From Armigeres subalbatus (taxonomy: Eukaryota; Arthropoda; Insecta; Diptera; Culicidae), in contig NC_085141.1 in assembly GCF_024139115.2 (NCBI RefSeq), positions 178,696,994 through 178,760,993 of the forward strand: 64,000 bases of DNA. The letters are read 5' to 3'. Positions 56,960 through 64,000 of this stretch are shown here, in pieces. Below the pieces are notes generated by a model, which saw only the letters and a program-made list of their open reading frames with translations, did no database searches and was not told the origin of the DNA. Position 1 is the first letter of the stretch. Every line of letters starts with the position of its first letter. Made by a program: the position numbers and the translations under genes.

Positions 56960-58375
56960 GCCTTTCTCGACCTTCGTAAAATGTGTGTGCTTGAAAAAGA
57001 TGAGCTAGTGGCTAGGAGTAAAAAGACAAATTTCTTTGTCCGTTCTATGAAAATCAGATTATTTATGGCAAAGATATTGTAGATCCAGTTGAAAACCGAA
57101 AATCATATTTTGTCCCATTTCCGGATGTCGCAACTGCATCGCGAGTGGTGCCCGACTATGGCACAGTTGCGCACTACTCGCGATGCAGTTGCAACATCCG
57201 GAAATGCGATTTCGCGGGACCTCGGTTCGGTTTTCAGCTTGATCTACAATATGAGACAGAGACATCATCTCAGTTCGTCGAGCTGAATCGATTGGTATAT
57301 AACACTATGGGTCTCCAGGCCTTCTGTAAAAGTTTGGTTTTTGGAGCGAACATACAGCCTTTTCGTATAAAAAGGCTAAAATGGTGTTTCGGCCATAACT
57401 TCCGATCCCATAGTCCGATCTAGCCAATTTTCAATAGGAAACAATGGGACAGGATTCTGCATCGAATGCAACTTGTTGCGTGTGAATCGATCAAGGTTAG
57501 GTGTCCGAAAAATAGGTGACATTTTTTGTGATTTTTATGAAAAAAGGTATTTTGGTCATAACTTCCGATCCCATAGTCCGACCTGTCCAATTTTCGATAG
57601 GAAATAATGGGAAAGGAATGCGTCGAATGCAATTTGTTGCGAGCAAATCGGTTGAGAATAAGTGCCTGAAAAATGAGTGACATTTCTTACGCAATATTTT
57701 CGTATGAATTTGTATTTTGGCCATAACTCTCGATCCCATAGTCCGTTCTGGCCAATTTCAAATAGAAAATAATGGGACAGGATTCTGCGTCGAATGCAAC
57801 TTGTTGCGAGCAAATCGGTTGAGAATAAGTGTCCGTAAATGAGTGACGTTTTTTACGCGATTTTTTTGTATGAATTTGTGTTTTGACCATAACTTTCGAT
57901 CCCATAGTCCGATCTGGCCAATTTCAAATAGGAAACAATGAGACAGGATTCTGCGTCGAATGCAACTTGTTGCGAGCAAATCGGTTGAGGATGAGTGCCC
58001 GAAAAATGAGTGACATTTTTACACGATTTTTTCAAATGTATTTGTATTTTGGCCATAACTTTCGATCCCATAGTTCGATCTGGCCAATTTCAAATAGGAA
58101 ACAATGGGACAGGATTCTGCGTCGAATGCAACTTGTTGCGAGCAAATCGGTTGAGGATAAGTGCTCGAAAAAGGAGTGACATTTGTTGAGTAGTTTTGCG
58201 CACTCACAGACACACACACACATACACACACAGACACACACACAGCCATCACCTCGATTCGTCGAACTGAGTCGATTGGTATATAACACTATGGGTCTCC
58301 GGGCCTTCTATAAAAAGTTTGTTTTTGGAGCGATCATATAGCCTTTACCGTATACTTAGTATACGAGAAAGGCAA
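56960..58375. repeat. Nested repeat unit with TGCCTTTCTCG ends
   Basis: TGCCTTTCTCG near 56961 and CGAGAAAGGCA near 58365 are inverted ends. Near both ends the phrase ATATAACACTATGGGTCTCC with a following TTTTTGGAGCGA occurs in direct orientation (57296, 58279). A perfect-armed hairpin of about 30-bp arms (TTCCGGATGTCGCAACTGC to its inverse) lies at 57117-57205, and a CA-rich microsatellite at 58200-58243. Confidence 0.65.
57380..58190. repeat. 165-bp tandem repeat, five copies
   Basis: CGATCCCATAGTCCGATCTG and TCGAATGCAACTTGTTGC recur with GATCCCA at 57404, 57567, 57732, 57898 and 58064, a spacing of 163-166 bp. Open frames through it are shadows of the repeat. Confidence 0.9.
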
Positions 58376-58379
58376 AAAG

Positions 58380-59420
58380 ATTTATTTAGGTACTTCCTAC
58401 AATTTTATTATTCAAGCACACGCGTATTTTGAATTTGCCAATTGATTGTGTAAAATCAGTACTGTTAGATCTATTATTCAATAGTACTTTCTTTTATAAA
58501 TGGGTTAAGTTTATTTAGAAATACTATTTTCATCGTATTTTATCGCAAGTCTTCCTGTTTGTCTTCCTTTAAAACGTTTTAACAATAGGTTAATCCTATC
58601 GCTATTCAGTATTTTAAAAGAAATCGCATTCATGTATTAATAATATACACGTAAATACAATGCTTCAAGCATGAGTGACAGTACCACATTGATTTATGGA
58701 ATCACCAGCCTGGTAGGATCATGATCGTGGTATTGGTAGTAGGCTGGCGACCGCGATGCATCAAAGACATTTTTGGTTTATTCCGAAATAGGCACACTGG
58801 GATATGTTTTTAAGTGCGGGAAAGGTTTTTAAGCGCGGCTAATTTTTAAAATTATAAACAGTATAAGTAGATTTAAAAACAAAAAAGATATATTTAATAT
58901 TTATGTATCGATCAACCAGTTTTGGTATCATGACTGTATCAGCCACACAGAGAGATTCTCTTGGAAACATCATTGTTGTCGTAGTACGACCCCTGCCTTT
59001 CAGTGCCAGTGGCGTGGATTGATTGCATAAATAATCATCAGCATGTCAACTATGTTGGAGATTGTCACTGTTACTCTATTGGAGAACCAAAATACTTGCC
59101 TTACTTAACACCAACAATATTATTAATTTTTGCCATACTGTTTTTACGTTAAACTATAAATAGTTGTTAGGATTTGAAAACAAACCAATTTGGTCTTTTA
59201 TCAGACTTGAAAGAACCTAAATATGTTCAGCTTATAAAGGGATCATTTCCCCTCGATATGGGGATCAAGTCTCCCGCAAGGTTTGAAAATGCTAAATTTT
59301 CTATCTTTTAGTAAAATCGATTTTTGATAACTTTCACGAACAAATAATTTCTTCCGATGATGTTTTGAATAACTAATTAAATTGTACATCAAGTCCATCT
59401 TAAATCATATAAATATAAGC
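58380..59420. other. Interior of the TA element, no gene seen
   Basis: AT-rich interior of the element at 56421-59478; no transposase frame was found on either strand. Confidence 0.4.
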
Positions 59421-59574
59421 ATTTTACATCGAGAAACATCCGAAATAAAAATGGGGATTATGTGTGTCCAGTTTCCCCTACTGATTTTCGGCAGCTCGGC
59501 CGTACGAAAACCATTGCACAACACATGTTTCGAAATGGACAAATTGATATGAAATTTGCGAAAAAGAATCCCCG

Positions 59575-59646
59575 TGTCTTGGAGGGACTCGAACCCTCAA
59601 CCTCCTACTCTCTAGATAAGCGTGATAACCCCTACACAACAAGACC
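59575..59646 (-). tRNA. tRNA-like gene or tRNA pseudogene, AGA in anticodon position
   Basis: On the minus strand 72 bases fold into a full cloverleaf. Acceptor GGTCTTG/CAAGACA has six of seven pairs (G1-A72 mismatch). The D stem is GTG/CAC, the anticodon stem CTTAT/GTAGG with loop CTAGAGA, there are five variable bases, and the T arm is perfect (GAGGG, TTCGAGT, CCCTC). Internal boxes A and B are both good, and a TTTTT run lies nine bases after the 3' end, as expected of a pol III terminator. The anticodon AGA would read serine codons, but serine tRNAs have a long variable arm, so identity is inconsistent. It is most likely a tRNA-derived sequence or drifted pseudogene, perhaps still transcribed. 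Confidence 0.5.
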
Positions 59647-60578
59647 ACTTGAAGGTCACGTTTGTGAAAAAGCCATCAGAATCCGAGTAACCTCCACCGC
59701 GGTTAGCTCTTTTTTGCAAATGGAATATCTTTCGGATGCTTGATTTGTCCAATCTTCACATGTGCTTTACTGTTGTATATCGACAGTCAAGCAAGTGCAC
59801 ATTGTTTATTAATCGAGAGCACCACACTCTATGCCCCCAACAACGGGCTGGGTGAATTTGTATAGAGTGCGAATCAATCACACTCTGCTGTGCCAAAGGC
59901 TTGCTTGGCTAAGGCATTTGATGAGTTTGATTGCCGTACGCATGCGGTCGCTAAGTAAATAAAACATATTCAAAACCCCATCCTTATTGGCTCAAGTTGA
60001 GAATAAACAAGAGTAGCCGAAGCCGAACGTCAAAGACACTGTACACTGTACACTGTGAAAAACGCATAATGCGAATCCATATAGGTGACAAACACAAAGT
60101 ACATTGTAATAAAAACGCATAATGCGAATCCATATCCAGCTTTCCACGCTCGCCATAATGGCGGATGCTATAAACATTTTGACACTAACTGCTTCCCGAC
60201 ACTGAACTGAAATTTGTATCCAAGCAAACTATATATATTTTCCGTAACCAATAACAGCCAATGTGTTGTTTGTTGATCATTAACAAGAAAATTGATAATG
60301 GATTTTTTTTCGAACAATTCCCATTATTTCATATTCAAATACTAATGTTTGGTTTATTTAAGATACCCTAATCACTATTTATGAGAGCAAATACCATAGA
60401 TATAATTATTAATATAATTATTAATTATTATTATTAATACTTTACGAAATGAACATCAAAATGTGTTTTTTCCGCAAGCTGAGAATCTGATCCCAAAGTC
60501 GCTGATGAACATGATAGTTTACCTGTCATAAGACGAGTTTGAACAATCCCATTGAATTCCACCACTTGATTGTATCTT

Positions 60579-60624
60579 GACAGATACGTATTTCGACCTC
60601 AACAGTAAGGCCGTCTTCAGTGTC
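60579..60624 (-). ncRNA. Hammerhead-ribozyme-like motif, left arm
   Basis: This is the mirror copy of the motif at 60668-60713, read on the minus strand, with the same core, stems and loops. Confidence 0.5.
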
Positions 60625-60667
60625 TTGTACTTGACTCGATTTAGTCGACTAGTCGAGTCAAGTACAA

Positions 60668-60713
60668 GACACTGAAGACGGCCTTACTGTTGAGGTCGAA
60701 ATACGTATCTGTC
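60668..60713 (+). ncRNA. Hammerhead-ribozyme-like motif, right arm
   Basis: In RNA terms: stem I GACA (60668-60671) pairs with UGUC (60710-60713). The core CUGAAGA (60672-60678) fits CUGANGA. One extra C (60679) is followed by stem II GGCC/GGUC with a 10-base loop (60680-60697). GAAA (60698-60701) is followed by a two-pair stem III closed by an ACGU loop, ending in UC (60708-60709), the expected cleavage position. The order and minimal stem III are as described for hammerheads in Penelope-like elements. The extra base after A9 is unusual but occurs in natural hammerheads. Activity is not shown. Confidence 0.5.
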
Positions 60714-60918
60714 AAGATACAATGAAGTGGTGGAATTCAATGGGATTGTTCAAACTCGTCTTATGACAGGTGAAAACATTCCACTAAAAAGCTCAAAATA
60801 ATTTTCTTATCATGATAGTTTACTTTTACCGGTGCAATAGTAGACGTAACAATATTAAGGATCAGGAGGTACTTCGAATAGTACAAAGACGCCAAGTTAT
60901 GCCATCTCAAGAATGTCC

Positions 60919-61747
60919 TTTACTTACTTACTTATGGATCCTGTACACCTCCGGTGGTGCAAAGGGCCGACTTCAAAGATCTCCATCCTGAGCGTTGCCC
61001 GGCTATCGCTTTAACCTGTTGCCAGGTTAGATTTCGGTCGACTTCTTTTATTTCTTTATTGAGGCTTCGCCGCCATGAGCCTCTGGGTCTGCCTCTGCTG
61101 CGATGTCCCGCTGGGTTCCAGTCTAATGCTTGTTTGCAGATATCGTTTCCGCCCCTACGTAGAGTGTGGCCGACCCAGCCCCACTTCCGATCCCGAATTT
61201 CTATTGCTATCGGCCTCTGGTGACAACGACGATGGAGCTCGTTGTTTGAGATCCAGTTTTGAGGCCACCAGGCCCGAATTATATACCGCAGGCATCTGTT
61301 AATGAACACCTGCAGCCGTTGAGTGTTCTCCACTGATACACACCATGTTTCGCTAGCATATAACAGCACAGATTTAACGTTAGAGTTGAAAATTCGTATT
61401 TTGGTGCGTTCACTTATCTGCCTGTTTTTCCAGATATTTCTTAAACTCACAAAGGCAGCCCTTGCTTTCTTTATCCGTGTGCCTATGTCGATCTTGGTAC
61501 CGCCGTCTGATGCCATTTGGCTACCAAGATATTGGAAGCTTTCAACATTCTCCACTGGTTGCCCGGCTACTGTGAAACTGGAAGGAGTCACCGTGTTTAC
61601 ATCCAACGATTTGGTTTTGTTGACGTTGATGACTAAACCTGCCGAAGAGGAGTGCTCGGCAAGGTCGTTGAGCTTACTCTGCATATCAGAGCGCCGTTGC
61701 GCGAGGAGTGCAACATCATCCGCCAATTCGAAGTCATTTAGGTGTAT
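60919..61747 (-). pseudogene. RTE LINE 3' end, 5'-truncated insertion
   Basis: The 8-bp duplication GAATGTCC (60911-60918, 61748-61755) bounds an 829-bp minus-strand insertion ending in a (TAAG)n tail. It encodes the last third of the RT, beginning just before the active site: FELADDVALLAQRRSDM (ADD of the YADD box), then FQYLGSQMASDGGTKIDIGTRI, KIRIFNSNVKSVLLYASETW and GWVGHTLRRGGNDICKQALDW. It runs to a stop at 60932 with no frameshift. The 11 residues before the LINE part in the open frame come from the flanking arm. The intact frame, clean target duplication and tail indicate a fairly recent insertion. Confidence 0.92.
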
Positions 61748-62229
61748 GAATGTCCCTGTCCTCGAATATCGATTCACTGTGAACGAAATATTATCGATTA
61801 ATTCTTAATACGAAATCTATCCTTTTGTCTCAAGCTAAAGAAAATTGTTCGTCTTTGTCCGTAAGAACATCTCCGTTTTGATTCCTGGACATACAAGATA
61901 CAATGTTAGCAGACACTCTCTTCTCATCAACAAAAGACGTGGCTCAAAAAGGTGTGTGCTGCCAAAAATGCTATGCGACCACAATCTGCCTGCGAAGAAA
62001 CTGTGGAGTAATATGAAGACAGAGGGGATACAAAACAATGTTAAGAAGAGCTCACTCCCCGAAAGAACCCATGTTGATAACTAAACGTTTGGACAGACCC
62101 ACATTGCCAACCGCTGTTTCTCCACGCTCAGCAGATATTCATGGTGTGACGGAACTCAATTTTCGTCATACGACCAGCGAAGAAGTCCAAAAGATACGAG
62201 ATTTAGACGAATGCTACTGGAACAGATGA

Positions 62230-62780
62230 GATCCCATTTTCTTTCATTAAACTATTATGTCCTTTCATTCTTCCTCATCTGACCCACCTGTAAACACAAT
62301 TATCGACACCAAAAATAAGTGAATTTGCCTTGGTTGTTTACTCTAAATCAGTTTGGGTTCCGTTGGTAAAGCGCCATTTCCATCAGAGAAACTACCTGCT
62401 CGATGTTCGTTGAGAAATCGGCTTGCGCCGGTCGATAGCACAATATCCTGACAAGGATAGTTCATAGAGTAGATTTACGTATTAATAAGCGAGAACACTA
62501 CCTCGTGGTCTGTAAAAGAGTTTGCACTAGTTCGCTGTGCTGCTCTTCAACGTGAATATACAGTCAGGAGAGTTTGTGATCAGAAGAACGATGGTAGTCA
62601 TTGTATTGTCGGTTATGCGTGAGGGGCTCGTTGGTAGTACAAACTTCAACCTGTTTATGTAGTGTTTATGCGATGTCATGCTCTGTGGTTCGCTGTTGGC
62701 AAGGAAGTGGAGGCGGCGTTAATGTTGAAATCTAAGACCACAAATAGCTTGTCGAACCAAAAATCAAGAAGATCAAGAAG
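62230..62780. other. Gene-free stretch between inverted arms
   Basis: No recognisable frame or repeat; probable continuation of degraded LINE-like DNA. Confidence 0.3.
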
Positions 62781-62799
62781 CATCTTTACATAACATTCT

Positions 62800-63260
62800 C
62801 GTGAGGATTCGAGCATATAGGATTGTAAATGGTTGCCACGCCGATATTAAGGTTGTTGATCGTCACTTGGATGGCAAGGAACTCGAAACTGGAATCTCTG
62901 GGTTAAATGTTGATTTGAGTATAGGGGTAGCATTGATTCCCTTTTGTATGTACAATACAACTCCACCACACAAAATTAAGCCACTTCCCCTGTTGACAAG
63001 AGAGTGTCTGATAAAATTGTATGCTGATATGCGAATGAGGCTCAGTGCGGTCAAGCAGATGTTCTGTACTGTTTACTGGAGTATACTTCTTTTGCCCTGG
63101 AATCAAAAATGAAGATGTCAATACAGACAAAGATGGAACAAACAATTTCCTTTGCTTGAGACGGAGGTCTAAATTTCGTATACAGAAAGAATTAATCGAA
63201 ACATTTCGTTCACAGTGAATCGATATTCGAGGGCATGGACATTCTTGAAATGGCATAACT
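62800..63260 (-). pseudogene. LINE endonuclease-like remnant
   Basis: The minus strand reads GGVVLYIQKGINATPIL in one frame and SVLTSSFLIPGQK in another. The first resembles the GGGVAIYI region of LINE endonucleases. The same stretch is partly mirrored at 61755-61950. Frames are broken and no catalytic set can be assembled. Weak assignment. Confidence 0.4.
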
Positions 63261-63845
63261 TGGCGTCTTTGTGCTATTCGAAGTACCTCCCGATCCTTAA
63301 TATTGCTACGTCTGCTATTACACCGGCAAAACTAAATCACCATGTTCATCATCGACTTTGCGATCAAATTGTCAGCTTGTGGAATTTTGATGTCCATATA
63401 GTTATGAGGGTTTCTAAATATCTAAAATAAAACAAACATTAGTACTTTAATATGAAATTTGAAAGAATTCCATTATCAATTTTCTTATTGATGATCAACA
63501 AACAACAGATTGGCTGTTATTGGTAACGAAAGATGTATTATAGTTTGCTTGGATGGAAAATTCAGTTCAATGTCGGGAAGCAGTTATTGTCAAAAATGTT
63601 ATAGCATCCGCCATTATGGCGAGCGTGGAAAGCTGGATAGGTAGCAATTTGTTAAAAACTAAGTAAAACACATATTCATAACCCCACTCTTATTCAACCT
63701 CACGTTGAGACTGAACAGGAGTAGCCGAAGCTGAACGTCAAGGACGAAACACAGAGTACACTGTGAAAAACGCATCATGCGAATCCATATAGGTGACAAT
63801 TTGATGAAAACTAAGTAAAACACATATTCATAACCCCACACAGCA

Positions 63846-64000
63846 AATTATTTGGAAAATTCAACGACGTGTAAAATTGCAGCTTATCTCATCAAACGAA
63901 TTAACACTCGATATTCCATTAAATTTGATTGAATTTTACAAGCAAGCACCGTTTAAATTTATTTTAATTTAAAAGAATAGTGAAATCGTTTGAATATTAC
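63846..64000. other. Window end, nothing recognised
   Basis: AT-rich DNA beyond the inverted repeat. Confidence 0.3.

Larger units (their letters stand above)
56421..59478. mobile_element. 3.06-kb element with TA flanks and inverted ends
   Basis: GGGGAAACTGGACACAC at the left is matched in inverse at the right (GTGTGTCCAGTTTCCCC), each bordered by TA. The inner ends repeat CACATGATCCCC-, CACTTGATCCC- and GGGATCAAGT-type words in opposite orientation. No transposase is present; a smaller repeat unit at 56960-58375 is nested inside. Probably a Tc1/mariner-like non-autonomous element carrying later insertions. Confidence 0.75.
60523..60810. mobile_element. Palindromic insertion, possibly Penelope-like, 13-bp duplication
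   Basis: The direct repeat CATGATAGTTTAC (60510-60522, 60811-60823) bounds the unit. The uninterrupted sequence in the opposite arm near 63330 confirms an insertion here. Two arms of about 120 bp, from CTGTCATAAGACGAG to its inverse at 60770, meet at GACTCGATTTAGTCGACTAG. A single-copy 40-base tail (GTGAAAACATTCC to TTTTCTTAT) follows the right arm only. Long target duplication plus one-sided tail suggests target-primed insertion with 5' inversion rather than a cut-and-paste MITE. Hammerhead-like motifs in each arm fit Penelope-like elements. Confidence 0.6.
59960..63845. repeat. Large inverted repeat of LINE-like sequence
   Basis: The left arm (about 60180-61950) and right arm (about 62980-63625) are complementary. 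Landmarks: TAACAGCCAATGTGTTGTTTG vs AACAGATTGGCTGTTATTGG; GCGCC-free AAGACGCCAAGTTATGCC vs GGCATAACTTGGCGTC; TCGATTCACTGTGAACGAAA in both. The left arm is split by two insertions (60523-60810 and 60919-61747). Outside the arms a block containing GAGTAGCCGAAG and CGAATCCATATAGGTGAC occurs in direct, not inverted, orientation (about 60010-60090 and 63720-63800). Between the arms, plus-strand text KKLWSNMKTEGIQNNVKKSS and ELNFRHTTSEEVQKI (61980-62226) resembles the endonuclease-RT linker of Jockey/CR1 LINEs. The unit may be two convergent truncated LINE copies. Confidence 0.6.

Noticed and set aside
57420..58289. Series of minus-strand frames with LLATSCIRRRILSHCFLFEIGQ-type text
   Set aside because: They repeat every 165 bp with the tandem array and have no independent support.

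Overview
The window looks like AT-rich, transposon-dense intronic DNA from a culicine mosquito, most likely Aedes. The reasons are several Feilai-type tRNA-derived SINEs ending in (AAG)n, RTE- and Jockey-type LINE debris, many palindromic MITEs, and one host exon that closely matches insect Appl (the amyloid-precursor-like protein). There is no bacterial-style gene organisation.

Only two host coding units can be supported, and they lie together. A 57-codon plus-strand exon (35037-35207) encodes the start of the Appl E1 (growth-factor-like) domain and has clean splice sites. A 316-codon intronless leucine-rich-repeat gene (35233-36183, minus strand) is nested in the next Appl intron; its stop codon is 25 bp from the Appl donor site. 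A polyadenylation signal at 34954-34959 would make the LRR 3'UTR antisense to the Appl exon. No other Appl exon was recognised, so most of the window is probably Appl intron.

Layout. 1-17.0 kb: nested MITEs, SINEs, an RTE LINE (minus, 3.7-5.9 kb), a second RTE fragment (12.6-13.4 kb), a LINE 3' end (8.0-8.7 kb) and a 152-bp tandem repeat (15.6-16.6 kb). 17.0-19.3 kb: a deletion-riddled second copy of the Appl-exon/LRR segment. 20,272-20,296: a 25-N gap followed by a nanopore-adapter-like string. 20.3-34.2 kb: a 94-bp satellite with higher-order structure, interrupted by eight copies of an approximately 285-bp spacer; single-base quality looks like an uncorrected long read. 34.4-36.8 kb: the intact Appl-exon/LRR segment. 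37-49 kb: further MITEs, a 24-bp minisatellite, a LINE fragment and a hAT-type MITE. 49.8-54.1 kb: a 4.27-kb foldback element with TTAA flanks and piggyBac-like CCC ends, whose arms are 151-bp tandem arrays in opposite orientation. 54.8-59.5 kb: Feilai copies and a 3.06-kb TA-flanked element carrying a 165-bp tandem array. 59.6-63.8 kb: a tRNA-like gene, then a large inverted repeat of LINE-like material into which an RTE 3' end and a palindromic, possibly Penelope-type insertion have landed. That palindrome carries two opposed hammerhead-ribozyme-like cores.

The strongest items for a second look are the hammerhead-like pair, the TTAA foldback element, the higher-order satellite in an Appl intron, the nested antisense LRR gene, and the evidence that 17-34 kb contains unpolished sequence and perhaps a false duplication.
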